Assembly: GCA_021732005.1 (NCBI GenBank)
Contig: JAKFVT010000056.1
Span: 1-64,000, forward strand
Reading direction: 5' to 3'
From: Mycobacterium sp.
GTDB taxonomy: Bacteria; Actinomycetota; Actinomycetes; Mycobacteriales; Mycobacteriaceae
Length of the DNA: 64,000 nucleotides
Shown: positions 45,236-53,982 of the stretch, in pieces
How the letters are laid out: the number at the start of each line of letters is the position of its first letter
Numbering within the stretch: the first letter of the stretch is position 1
Notes under the pieces: model-generated
Database searches by the model: none
What the model saw: the letters and a program-made list of their open reading frames with translations, nothing else
What the model was told of the DNA's origin: nothing
Program-made: the position numbers and the translations under genes

Positions 45236-45782
45236 ACTCAACGCCACCGAGCGCGCCGAACTCGCCGAGCTGGTCCGCCGGCTGTCTGTGGTGTTCGGCC
45301 GGGTGACCCTGTCGTCGGGCAAGGAGGCCGACTACTACGTCGACTTGCGCCGCGCCACTTTGCATCACCGGGCCGCCCCGCTGATCGGGCGGCTGATGCG
45401 CGAACTGACCGCGGACTGGGATTACACCGCCGTCGGTGGCCTGACCATGGGTGCTGACCCGGTGGCCAGCGCGGTCATGCATGCGCCGGGCCGCCCGATC
45501 GACGCTTTCGTGGTGCGCAAAGCGGTGAAAAGCCATGGGATGCAACGTCTGATCGAAGGCGCGGAAGTATCCGGCAAGCGAGTCCTGGTGGTCGAGGACA
45601 CCAGCACCACCGGCGGCTCCGCGCTGACCGCCGTGCAGAGCGTGCGCGAGGCGGGTGGGACCGTCGTGGGGGTCGCGACGGTGGTGGACCGGGCAACCGG
45701 GGCGGCCGAGGCGATCGAGGCCGAAGGGGTGTCCTACCGAAGCCTGCTGGGTCTGACCGACCTGGGCCTGCCGACCACCTGA
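45222..45782 (+). CDS. pyrE: PyrE, orotate phosphoribosyltransferase
   Basis: 186 residues, GTG start inside the SDR end. PRPP-binding motif VLVVEDTSTTGGSALTAV and TMGADPVASAVMH; VRKAVKSHGMQRLIEG is the catalytic loop. Converts orotate and PRPP to OMP in pyrimidine synthesis. Equivalent to Rv0382c, next to an Rv0383c-like gene. Confidence 0.95.
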   Translation: MAAPELNATERAELAELVRRLSVVFGRVTLSSGKEADYYVDLRRATLHHRAAPLIGRLMRELTADWDYTAVGGLTMGADPVASAVMHAPGRPIDAFVVRKAVKSHGMQRLIEGAEVSGKRVLVVEDTSTTGGSALTAVQSVREAGGTVVGVATVVDRATGAAEAIEAEGVSYRSLLGLTDLGLPTT

Positions 45783-45790
45783 TACCTCCG

Positions 45791-46564
45791 GTGAAAAACG
45801 ACGAGGAGCTCATCGACGCTTCGGAATGGCAGTGGGACGACGTCGTCGACGTGATCTGTGCCGGCGCCGGTCCCGGCGCACTCGCCCACGCGATCTGCTG
45901 CGCCGACCACGATCTGGACGTCGAACTCGCTGACGCTGAGATCTCCTGGCAGGCAATGGATTCCGATATCGCGTCCTACCTGGAATCGATGACCGAAGAC
46001 CTCGGACTGGAAGGTACGCCGACCCGGGATCTCGAGCTCACGGCTCTTCGGGCCCAGTCGGTGCCGGTCAAGACCGATCGGCGGGCCACGATCGAGCCGT
46101 TCTTCGGCTCCCGGTTGCGCGATTGGTCGGTGCGCTGCCTCGCCTCGCCGTTCGGCGTGATCTACAGCCAGGTTCCCGACATCATGACCCCGATGCGCGC
46201 CGAATCCGCCGAGACCGTCCGGGTTGCGGTGCTGGGCGACTACCGGCCCGATGCGGAGCGCCCCGGCTGGGCGCTGACCGAGTGGCTGCGTGAGCAGGCC
46301 GATGAACGCGATATCTACGGTGCGAGAGGTACGGTGTTGCAGCGGTTGATCTTTGAGCACGGACGCATCGCCGGCGCCGAGTTGTCCACGCCGGAACAGA
46401 CGCGACTGGTGCGTGCGACCGCAGGCGTGGCGCTGTCGGTCGGACCGGTGCCTGCCGAGACCGACTGGCCGGTCCAAACCGGGCTGCCCGGCGCTGCACA
46501 GGTCGCGGTGGTGAGCCGCACAGCCAGTCGATTCGGCCGCGTCGAACTGCTGTACAGCGTCTGA
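45791..46564 (+). CDS. Rv0381c-like hypothetical protein
   Basis: 257 residues, GTG start, 8 bases after pyrE. Begins with a Rossmann-type DVICAGAGPGALAHAIC turn but then lacks further FAD or NAD motifs. Acidic, all cytosolic. Position after pyrE as for Rv0381c in M. tuberculosis; function unknown. The stop lies one base before the end of the convergent GGDEF-EAL gene. Confidence 0.7.
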   Translation: MKNDEELIDASEWQWDDVVDVICAGAGPGALAHAICCADHDLDVELADAEISWQAMDSDIASYLESMTEDLGLEGTPTRDLELTALRAQSVPVKTDRRATIEPFFGSRLRDWSVRCLASPFGVIYSQVPDIMTPMRAESAETVRVAVLGDYRPDAERPGWALTEWLREQADERDIYGARGTVLQRLIFEHGRIAGAELSTPEQTRLVRATAGVALSVGPVPAETDWPVQTGLPGAAQVAVVSRTASRFGRVELLYSV

Positions 46565-46565
46565 T

Positions 46566-48416
46566 TCAGCTCCGGCTCGGCACGGAAAAATCCACTGGGA
46601 TAACCTTTTTGGCGAACAGCTCGGCCATGGCATCGCTCGGGATGGGCCGGGACAGCAGGAAGCCCTGAGCGCGGTGGCAGCCGTGCTGGAGAAGAGTCAT
46701 CGCCGCGGTCGGCGACTCCACACCCTCGGCGACCAGTTCGAGGTTGAAAGCCTCGGCCAGCGCGATGATCGCCCGCACGATCGCCAGGTCCTCGGGGTTG
46801 GTGCCCAGTTCGAGGACGAAGCCCTTGTCGATCTTGAGCGTGTCCACCGGCAACGATTTCAGATGGGTGAGGACGCTGTAACCGGTGCCGAAGTCGTCGA
46901 TGGCGATGCGCACACCGACCTCTTTGAGCCCCGCGAGTGTGATGCGGGTGGTTTCAATGTCCTGCACCACAACACTTTCGGTGATCTCCAGACACACCGA
47001 CTTGCCGTCGAGCCCGAACTCGGCGATCGTTTCGGCGACGGATTGGACGAATCCATCCGCGACAAGCTGCACAGGGGAGACGTTGATCCGGATGACCGCG
47101 TCCTTCCCGATGCCGCTGGCCTGCCAGCGACTGAACTCCTCGCATGCGGTGCGCATCACCCAGCGGCCCAATTCGCCTGCCAGATTGATTGATTCGGCGA
47201 CATGGATGAACGAGTCCGGCAGCAGCAGGCCGCGGGTCGGGTGCTGCCAGCGCACCAGCGCCTCGGTCGCCAGGATCTCCCCGGTGCGCATGTCGACCTC
47301 GGGCAGGTAGTGCAGGATCAGCGACCCGGTGTCGATCACGCTCTGCAGATGCAGCTCGATGTCGTTGCGGAACTCGCTCTTCAGCGACATCTCGTCGGTG
47401 AAGACCGCGATCTTGTTGCCGCCGGCGTTCTTGGCATTGAGCACTGCCTGGTCGGCGCGGCGCAGCAGGTCCGATGTGGTATCTCGACCCGGAACGCCAA
47501 CTGCGACACCGGCACTGACGGTGCGGGTGAGAGTCTCGCCGCCGATCGTCACCCGGTCGCGCAACGCATCCTGTAGCCGATGGGCAAGGGCTTCGGCGGC
47601 TTCGGCATCGACAGAACCGGCCGGCACGATCACGAACTCGTCACCACCGAGGCGGGCGATCACGTCGCCGTCGCCGGTCTCCTCGCGCAACCGTTCGGCG
47701 AACGCCTGGATGAACCAGTCGCCGGCATGGTGACCGAGATAGTCGTTGATCGCCTTGAGCCGGTCGAGGTCGAGGAACAGCACCGAGACCGGACCCGGTG
47801 CCTCAGGTCGCAACCGTTCATCGAGGTGAGCCAGCAATGCCCGCCGGTTGTAGAGCCCGGTCAGATCGTCATGCTCGGCGAGGTAACGCAGCTGGTCTTC
47901 GGCGACCACCCGCGCCTGCACCTGGGCGAACAAGGAGGCGATCGCCTTGAGCGCGTTCGTTTCCTCTGGTGTCCAGTCCTTGATGCCGATCTTGATGAAT
48001 CCCAGGCACCCGGTGGTGATTTCACCCGACAGCAACGGTACCGACGCCAGCGAGGGCAGGGTCACACCACTGGCCTCCTGGACCCGGCGCTGATAGTCCT
48101 CGGCGTCGTCGGGGGCCGGCTCGGGAGAGAAGAAAACGGGCTCCTTGGCGTTCTCCGCGGCCGCGAAAATCGGGTCGGCGCCATCGAAGTACACGACCCC
48201 GAGCGGATCGGGATCCGGCACGTCCGGGCGCGGCGGCCACTCAGCGATGAGCACGGTGGCCCGGATCGCGTGGTCGTTGTACCGCAGGAAGCTGAAATCG
48301 ACACCGAAAGACGCCACCAGGTCCGAGAGCACGTCCTGGCTGACCTGAGCCGAGGTCGCGGATGTGGCCGCCATGAGCTTGGCGGCCACATTCGTGACGA
48401 GGGTGTCGAGGCTCAT
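46566..48416 (-). CDS. GAF-GGDEF-EAL cyclic-di-GMP enzyme (Rv1354c/DcpA-like)
   Basis: 616 residues; ATG overlaps the upstream stop (ATGA). GAF-like sensor (~1-170), diguanylate cyclase with intact GGDEF at 257-261, phosphodiesterase with intact EAL at 385-387 and DDFGTGYS near 500. The inhibitory RxxD site before GGDEF reads GDGD, so product inhibition may be absent. Length and order match the bifunctional mycobacterial enzyme Rv1354c/DcpA, able both to make and degrade c-di-GMP. Third gene of the 51309-46566 operon. Confidence 0.9.
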   Translation of the reverse strand: MSLDTLVTNVAAKLMAATSATSAQVSQDVLSDLVASFGVDFSFLRYNDHAIRATVLIAEWPPRPDVPDPDPLGVVYFDGADPIFAAAENAKEPVFFSPEPAPDDAEDYQRRVQEASGVTLPSLASVPLLSGEITTGCLGFIKIGIKDWTPEETNALKAIASLFAQVQARVVAEDQLRYLAEHDDLTGLYNRRALLAHLDERLRPEAPGPVSVLFLDLDRLKAINDYLGHHAGDWFIQAFAERLREETGDGDVIARLGGDEFVIVPAGSVDAEAAEALAHRLQDALRDRVTIGGETLTRTVSAGVAVGVPGRDTTSDLLRRADQAVLNAKNAGGNKIAVFTDEMSLKSEFRNDIELHLQSVIDTGSLILHYLPEVDMRTGEILATEALVRWQHPTRGLLLPDSFIHVAESINLAGELGRWVMRTACEEFSRWQASGIGKDAVIRINVSPVQLVADGFVQSVAETIAEFGLDGKSVCLEITESVVVQDIETTRITLAGLKEVGVRIAIDDFGTGYSVLTHLKSLPVDTLKIDKGFVLELGTNPEDLAIVRAIIALAEAFNLELVAEGVESPTAAMTLLQHGCHRAQGFLLSRPIPSDAMAELFAKKVIPVDFSVPSRS

Positions 48417-50560
48417 TTCCCGAGTGTCCCCCGACCGGCTGCGCGACGGCTACTGCGCAGCGACGGTCGTGGCGCGTGGCTGAACCGCAGCACCAGGGCC
48501 TGAGCCTCGTTCGACGCGGTCCCGGTCAGTGTGCGGAACCGGTGTTGGAGGTCTCGCAGCTGCGTGACATATTCGGCGGCCAATTCCTCCAGGTCCCGGT
48601 CGTCATGGGCGTACAGGAATACCGGCGAGACCGGTTGGACGCCCAAGCCGAGCCGCTGGGCGGCGACCCACACCGACTCGACTGCGGCGCCGCCGCGGGC
48701 ATAGTCGGTCAGCGCGTTTCCGGCGAACGTCACCACCCCGAGCGCCGAGCTGGACAGCACCCGTTCGGTCACGTCTTGGCCGAGTGCCTCACCCGCATCC
48801 CATTGCGCCAAGCGGGCCATCACGTCGCCGCGGCGCAGGACATCCAGAGTGGCGAGGTCAGAGGGGGCCAGTTCGAGGGTGCGGATGTCGAGTCCGTCGG
48901 AGGCGTCGTCGCCGGGCCAGCGCACTTCGGAGATCATCTCGGCATGCAGACGCGGCTGCAGGTAGCGGATCCGGTCGGTGGCCGCCAGAATGGCGGCTGC
49001 CTCTTCGATGTCGGGACGCTCGGTCAGCAGCCGAAGCGTGCCGCCCTCGGACTCTGCTGCGGCCTGGAGATCGGCGACGACCGCCGGCGTCAGCTGCGTG
49101 GGTGTGCCGCGGTGGCGGTTCGTCTCCCGCTCCAGCATCGGTTGGTAGAGCGCGGCCAGGGTGTCGTCGCGGCCCGCCGCCAGTCGAACGACCGCACGCA
49201 GCGGTGCGGTCGCGTCGTCGTCCTCCGAGATGTCGACCGGCCCCAGAATGCCGAGCGCCGCCGCGGCGACCCGGGCGTTGAATGTGGCCGCCCCGACCGC
49301 GACGGCGCTGCCCCGGTACGCGACGTCCATCGTCGAGGTGTACTCGGGGTCCAGCTCGACGGTCACCGAGTCATTGTGCGACATGACGTTCCACGGCTGC
49401 ATGTTTCCCCCGGACGGGGCGCAGTGTGCCGCCGCCGCGACGGCCTCCGCGGGCGTGTTGTCGGCTTGTCCTACCGGGTTGGCGGGGACGGCGGGGGCCG
49501 GCTCGGGCCGCCGCGCGGGTTCTTCCAAGTTGTCCAGTGAGTGGGACACGTCGATGCGGACCCGGCCCGACGGCAGTCGTTCGCCGAGGCCGATCCTGCG
49601 CACGGCCTCGGCTACCGTCGCCGCGCCGACGGCGATGTCACCGGCGACCTGGGGCCACGTCGACAGGGTGCGGCCGACTTCGACCAGTGAGGCCGCACCA
49701 CGCGCGGAGAGCCGGCCCGCGTCGATGATGCTCAGTACGTGCGGCACTTTGTCGGTACTGCTCAGACCGGCGAGCTCGGCAACACCGATGGCGCCAAGCA
49801 GGCCGTGCAGGATCGGCCGGTCCGGTTCGAGGTCGTAGCGTTCGACGTCGATCAGGCCGCGGTCGCTGCTGGCCATGAGGACCGGGATGCGGCGGGCTCG
49901 AGCCGCCTCTCGTATCGCCGCCTTGATGTCCAGGGAATCGCATTCCTCGACGGCGATGTCCAGTCCGTCGAGGAAACTGCCCATCGTGTCCATGGTCAGC
50001 CCGTCGGTCAGCACGCGCACGCGGAGGTAAGGGTCGAGTTCGGCGATCCGTCGTGCTGCCACGATCGCCTTGTTCACGCCGATGTCGAACACGGTGGCGG
50101 GGACCCGGTTGAGGTTGGAAAGTTCCAGAGTGTCGAAGTCAGCCAGCCGTAGCTCGCCACACAATCCTTGGGCGGCAAGGGTGTGGGCGATCGCGTGGCC
50201 GACCGACAGGCCCACCACGCCGATGGTCAAGGCAGCCAGCCGCTGTTGTTCAGCGAGCGTGATCATGTTGCGGTTGCGGTCGAGCCGCAGGCGGCGAAAC
50301 GCTTGCGGGCCCGGCACAGCCACCACCGAGTGTCGCCAGGGGTAGTGGGCCCAGCGCATCGGTTCGGCGAGCAGTTCAGGTTCCACCGCAGGCAGAAGCG
50401 ACCGGAGTGCGGCGGTGAATTCCGAAGAGCCATCGATGAATTCGGTGCGCGCATCGGCGCGCAACCTAGCCAGTATGGTTTCGTCGTGGGGATCGTCGTC
50501 GAGCAGAATCCGCGCGTTGTACGCGTCTGCGCCGGTGCCGGCGGAGACGTCGAAACTCAC
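48413..50560 (-). CDS. ThiF/E1-like and nitroreductase fusion (Rv1355c/MoeY-like)
   Basis: 715 residues; start and stop both overlap neighbours (ATGA). Residues ~90-330 are a ThiF/MoeB-type adenylating domain: IGVVGLSVGHAIAHTLAAQG, ADFDTLELSNLNRVPAT (Asp and Arg of the E1 family) and ASSDRGLIDVER. Residues ~370-700 are an FMN nitroreductase-like domain: AAHCAPSGGNMQPWNV and SALGVVTFAGNALTDYARGG. Same length as Rv1355c, annotated moeY without proof. Predicted to activate a C-terminus or carboxylate and carry out a flavin step. Confidence 0.85.
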   Translation of the reverse strand: MSFDVSAGTGADAYNARILLDDDPHDETILARLRADARTEFIDGSSEFTAALRSLLPAVEPELLAEPMRWAHYPWRHSVVAVPGPQAFRRLRLDRNRNMITLAEQQRLAALTIGVVGLSVGHAIAHTLAAQGLCGELRLADFDTLELSNLNRVPATVFDIGVNKAIVAARRIAELDPYLRVRVLTDGLTMDTMGSFLDGLDIAVEECDSLDIKAAIREAARARRIPVLMASSDRGLIDVERYDLEPDRPILHGLLGAIGVAELAGLSSTDKVPHVLSIIDAGRLSARGAASLVEVGRTLSTWPQVAGDIAVGAATVAEAVRRIGLGERLPSGRVRIDVSHSLDNLEEPARRPEPAPAVPANPVGQADNTPAEAVAAAAHCAPSGGNMQPWNVMSHNDSVTVELDPEYTSTMDVAYRGSAVAVGAATFNARVAAAALGILGPVDISEDDDATAPLRAVVRLAAGRDDTLAALYQPMLERETNRHRGTPTQLTPAVVADLQAAAESEGGTLRLLTERPDIEEAAAILAATDRIRYLQPRLHAEMISEVRWPGDDASDGLDIRTLELAPSDLATLDVLRRGDVMARLAQWDAGEALGQDVTERVLSSSALGVVTFAGNALTDYARGGAAVESVWVAAQRLGLGVQPVSPVFLYAHDDRDLEELAAEYVTQLRDLQHRFRTLTGTASNEAQALVLRFSHAPRPSLRSSRRAAGRGTLGK

Positions 50561-51309
50561 ATGCCGCTCCCGTACTGCATGCCGAAGCCGCTGAACTCAT
50601 CCGAAATCGTGGCCAGCATGCGCATCTCCTTGACGATTTTGGCCAACTGCCCCGGCTCGGCATGATTGGCGAACGTGCGCCTATCCCACCACATCATCTT
50701 GGTGCGGTAGCGATCGCTGGGGTAAGCCGCCGCAGGGATCTTGGTAGCCACCACGCCACCCGAGGTGCTCCACCGGTCCAAGACATGCGCGGCAGCGGTG
50801 GCCAGGATGAACTGGGCCCCCAGCAGAGTCATCGTGGGGAACGCGGTGCGCGCGAACGCCCGGGTGAGCTCTCCGCTGCGTGCCGGGTCGTCGCTGACCC
50901 AGGCCGACTTCATCTCCACCACGCCGAAGGGCAGGCGGTCGGTGATCATCTTGCGGACGGCGTCCTGGCCGGGTTGGCCGTCCCATTCGACGATCGCGTG
51001 TGATTCGTCGGCACGAAGGTACGGGCCCTTGGCCCGCAGCCCGCCGAGCATCTTTCCGTTGTCGTCGAGCGCGGTGTAGAACAGCGTGGTGTCGCGGCCG
51101 TCCCGAAACGAGTCGATGTCGAGGGCCGCCTCAACGCCGTGCTTCGCATAACTATTCAGTGCCCCCTGCAGGTAGTCTTCCCATAGCCCAGGTTCGCTGT
51201 CCGGTTGGGCGAGCACAATCGTGCATCCGGTATCGGCGTCGCGCCAGCTAATGGTTTCGGGCAGGGTGTAGAGCTTTTGTTCCGGAAAGGCCAGCACGGA
51301 GGCGTTCAT
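50557..51309 (-). CDS. unrecognised protein upstream of E1-nitroreductase, GNAT-like?
   Basis: 250 residues from ATG at 51309 (or ATG 51312). No confident family. The pattern LFYTALDDNGKMLGGLRAKG, HAIVEWDGQPGQDAVRKMIT, VVEMKSAWVSDD, LLGAQFILATAAAHVLDRW suggests an N-acyltransferase fold of the FeeM or autoinducer-synthase type; this is inference from pattern only. No signal or membrane segment. First gene of a three-gene operon, coupled by ATGA. In M. tuberculosis Rv1356c sits next to Rv1355c. Confidence 0.65.
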   Translation of the reverse strand: MNASVLAFPEQKLYTLPETISWRDADTGCTIVLAQPDSEPGLWEDYLQGALNSYAKHGVEAALDIDSFRDGRDTTLFYTALDDNGKMLGGLRAKGPYLRADESHAIVEWDGQPGQDAVRKMITDRLPFGVVEMKSAWVSDDPARSGELTRAFARTAFPTMTLLGAQFILATAAAHVLDRWSTSGGVVATKIPAAAYPSDRYRTKMMWWDRRTFANHAEPGQLAKIVKEMRMLATISDEFSGFGMQYGSGM

Positions 51310-51312
51310 CAT

Positions 51313-51674
51313 TTCCCATCTTTTGAGGGGCCTGCGGTAGGTGGTCCCGCAGCGGGTAGCGAGGTGGAACGTGGGTTATTTATTCGAACTTGCAAATATC
51401 AGTATCTCGCCGAAAGGTGCCAAGACTCCAGCCGTTAGCCGGAAAACCGCTGGTTACCGGGGGGTAGCCGACGAAATCCGCAGTGCACCCCGGCCGATGC
51501 GACGGCTTGCGTGAACACCTGTGCGCACAGAATTCCTGGTCAAGGGCGGCACACCTGCCAAGGGAGCTGCAGACCCTAGACTCCCTATCGGCCGAGACCG
51601 ATCTGTTATTACCGGGGCCGTAGCGGCCGCATGGTATGTGCCGAAGGTGATCTAGGGGGCAGAAAGGGCGTCGG
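51313..51674. other. divergent intergenic region
   Basis: 362 bases without a gene. The part near 51371-51395 is A+T-rich (TTATTTATTCGAACTTGC), the likely promoter zone of the leftward operon. A short GGCCGTAGCGGCC inverted repeat lies near 51617-51630. GAAAGG at about 51662 is the ribosome site of the 51675 gene. No riboswitch or RNA recognised. Confidence 0.5.
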
Positions 51675-52235
51675 GTGACCTGTATCGCACTGCTGTTGCG
51701 ACCCCATGAGCCCGCTGCGCCGCGATCGAAAATCACGACCCTCGCCACGACAATCCCGTCTGCTGTCAGTCTCATCTGTGGCACCGCATGCTCAGATCAC
51801 CCCAGCAAATCGACCTATAGCGCCGCCCAGGCGAAGATCGGTGAATCACTGGCACCGCTGGGCTGGAACGTCAAAGTTGCTGAATTTCGCTGGAGCCGCA
51901 AATTCGTGCTCGTCGACATCGAGGCCGCGGCCAGCACGGTGCCTGACCTCGCCGGCCCGGCGGCGGTCGTACCGCACGCCAAACCCGACGACATTCGCTT
52001 CGGCCCATGCTGCACGCTGGCGCATCCGGTGGAGACGACCGGGCTCGGCAGTTGCGATCTGAACCCGGCGTGCGCGGCCTATGGTCTTTCCGTGCTGAAC
52101 CTGCCGGACGCCTCGCTCGATGCGGTGCATGTCAACGCCTCACTGTGCGCACAGGGCGAGATCAACGATGCCCTGCCGAACGCGACGGTCTCGGTGATCG
52201 GCACCCACGCCGCGCTATGGGTCACCCGTGACTGA
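51675..52235 (+). CDS. hypothetical protein preceding TrmH methyltransferase
   Basis: 186 residues from GTG at 51675 (GAAAGG 7 bases upstream). Strong G/C third positions from ~51840 on support coding. No family recognised; seven cysteines (CTLAHP, CDLNPAC, SLCAQG). The N-terminal 50 residues look poorly conserved and the true start may be later. Overlaps the methyltransferase by 8 bases. Confidence 0.5.
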   Translation: MTCIALLLRPHEPAAPRSKITTLATTIPSAVSLICGTACSDHPSKSTYSAAQAKIGESLAPLGWNVKVAEFRWSRKFVLVDIEAAASTVPDLAGPAAVVPHAKPDDIRFGPCCTLAHPVETTGLGSCDLNPACAAYGLSVLNLPDASLDAVHVNASLCAQGEINDALPNATVSVIGTHAALWVTRD

Positions 52236-52872
52236 CGCCGGTCCCACCGAATGGAGCACCGGCGCCCCCGGTGTCGGACCCTGGGTTGGCGAGCTGCCCG
52301 ACGATCCCCGCTACGACCCAGACCTGTTGCGCCAGGGCGACACTCGTAATGTCGTCGACGGCTACCGGTACTGGACGCGGGAAGCGATCATCGCCGACAT
52401 CGATCGGCGCAGACACGCCTTGCACATCGCGATCGAGAATTTCGGCAATGACGCCAACATCGGGGCGGTGGTCCGCACGGCCAACGCATTCGCTGTCGAC
52501 ACCGTGCACATCGTCGGCCGGCGGCGGTGGAATCGCCGCGGCGCCATGGTCACCGACCGCTACCAGCGGCTGGTCCATCACGAGAACACCGAGGATCTGT
52601 TGGCTTTCGCCGCCGGTGCCGGACTGACCGTGGTCGCTGTCGACAACGTTCCGGGTGCGGTGCCGCTGGAAACCACCGTGCTGCCCCGGGATTGCGTGCT
52701 GGTCTTCGGGCAGGAGGGGCCAGGTATCTCCGAGGCTGCCCAGACGGGTGCGGCGGTCACCGTGTCGATCGCACAATTCGGGTCGACACGCAGCGTCAAC
52801 GCCGCCGTCGCGGCCGGCATCGCGATGCATGCGTGGATCAGGCAATGGGCCGACCTTTCGCAGGCCTGGTAG
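52228..52872 (+). CDS. TrmH/SpoU-family RNA 2'-O-methyltransferase
   Basis: 214 residues, GTG start. SPOUT motifs: IENFGNDANIGAVVRTANAF (motif 1), LVFGQEGPGIS (motif 2), VSIAQFGSTRSVNAAVAAGI (motif 3), forming the knotted SAM site. Methylates a tRNA or rRNA ribose; target unknown. Equivalent to Rv0380c by position. Confidence 0.9.
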   Translation: MTDAGPTEWSTGAPGVGPWVGELPDDPRYDPDLLRQGDTRNVVDGYRYWTREAIIADIDRRRHALHIAIENFGNDANIGAVVRTANAFAVDTVHIVGRRRWNRRGAMVTDRYQRLVHHENTEDLLAFAAGAGLTVVAVDNVPGAVPLETTVLPRDCVLVFGQEGPGISEAAQTGAAVTVSIAQFGSTRSVNAAVAAGIAMHAWIRQWADLSQAW

Positions 52873-52887
52873 GGCAGGATTGACGGC

Positions 52888-53982
52888 ATGGACCAGCTGT
52901 GGGCGAACCGCGCTGCCAGTGCCGAAACAGCCGTCACGACGCGGCACCTGCGCCGGCTCTGGGGGCTGCCCGGAACGCAACTCGGCGTCGTCGCCTGGCC
53001 GTCCACCCGTCGGGACCGGCTGTTCGGGACATGGCACTACTGGTGGCAGGCGCATCTGCTCGACTGTCTGGTCGATGCGCAGGTGCGTGACCCGCAGCCG
53101 CGCCGCCTCGGCGAGATCACGCGGCAGATCCGTGGGCATCTGCTGCGGAACAACGGACGCTGGACCAACAGCTACTACGACGACATGGCCTGGCTGGCCT
53201 TGGCGCTCGAACGCGCCGACCGGGTGGCCGGGGTGGGACGCACTCGTGCACTGAAGACGTTGTGCGACCAGTTCATCACGTCCTGGGTGCCCGAGGACGG
53301 TGGCGGAATCCCTTGGCGCAAACAGGATCAGTTCTTCAACGCTCCCGCCAACGGCCCGGCCGGGATCTTCCTGAGTCGTTATGACGATCGGCTGCGCCGC
53401 GCCCAGCAGATGGCCGACTGGATCGACGAGACCTTGATCGACCCCGAGACCCACCTGGTGTTCGATGGCATCAAGGCCGGCTCGCTGGTGCGCGCCCAGT
53501 ACACCTACTGCCAGGGTGTGGTGCTGGGGCTGGAGGCCGAGCTGGCCGCGCGCACGCACGACGACCGGCATGCGGAGCGGGTGCGGCGGTTGGTCGCGGC
53601 GATCGGTGAGCACATGGCGCCCGACGAAATCCTGAACGGGGCCGGCGGCGGCGACGGTGGGCTGTTCGCCGGGATCACCGCCCGCTACCTCGCGCTCACC
53701 GCGACGGTCCTGCCCGGTGACGCGGCGGCGGACACCCGCGAGAGCGCCCGCGCGATCGTGCTGGCGTCGGCACAGGCGGCGTGGGACAACCGCCAAAGCG
53801 TCGACGGCTTGCCGTTGTTCGGACCCTCCTGGGGCAGCATCGCCGAGATCCCCACCGCGGCTGGCGGACAGGCAGAGTTCGTCGAGGGTGCGGTGAACTC
53901 GTCGCAGACACCCGAGCGCGATCTGTCGGTGCAACTGTCCGGTTGGATGTTGATGGAGGCGGCGCATACGGTGACAGCGTGA
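52888..53982 (+). CDS. GH76-type alpha-1,6-mannanase
   Basis: 364 residues. (alpha/alpha)6 barrel glycosidase of family GH76: catalytic Asp pair D98-D99 in NSYYDDMAWLALAL, GGIPWRKQDQFFNAPANGPA and AQYTYCQGVVLGLEAELA. No signal peptide, so it would act inside the cell or be exported otherwise. GH76 enzymes cut alpha-1,6-mannan, in mycobacteria the backbone of lipomannan/LAM. Its stop overlaps nhaA (GTGA). Confidence 0.85.
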   Translation: MDQLWANRAASAETAVTTRHLRRLWGLPGTQLGVVAWPSTRRDRLFGTWHYWWQAHLLDCLVDAQVRDPQPRRLGEITRQIRGHLLRNNGRWTNSYYDDMAWLALALERADRVAGVGRTRALKTLCDQFITSWVPEDGGGIPWRKQDQFFNAPANGPAGIFLSRYDDRLRRAQQMADWIDETLIDPETHLVFDGIKAGSLVRAQYTYCQGVVLGLEAELAARTHDDRHAERVRRLVAAIGEHMAPDEILNGAGGGDGGLFAGITARYLALTATVLPGDAAADTRESARAIVLASAQAAWDNRQSVDGLPLFGPSWGSIAEIPTAAGGQAEFVEGAVNSSQTPERDLSVQLSGWMLMEAAHTVTA

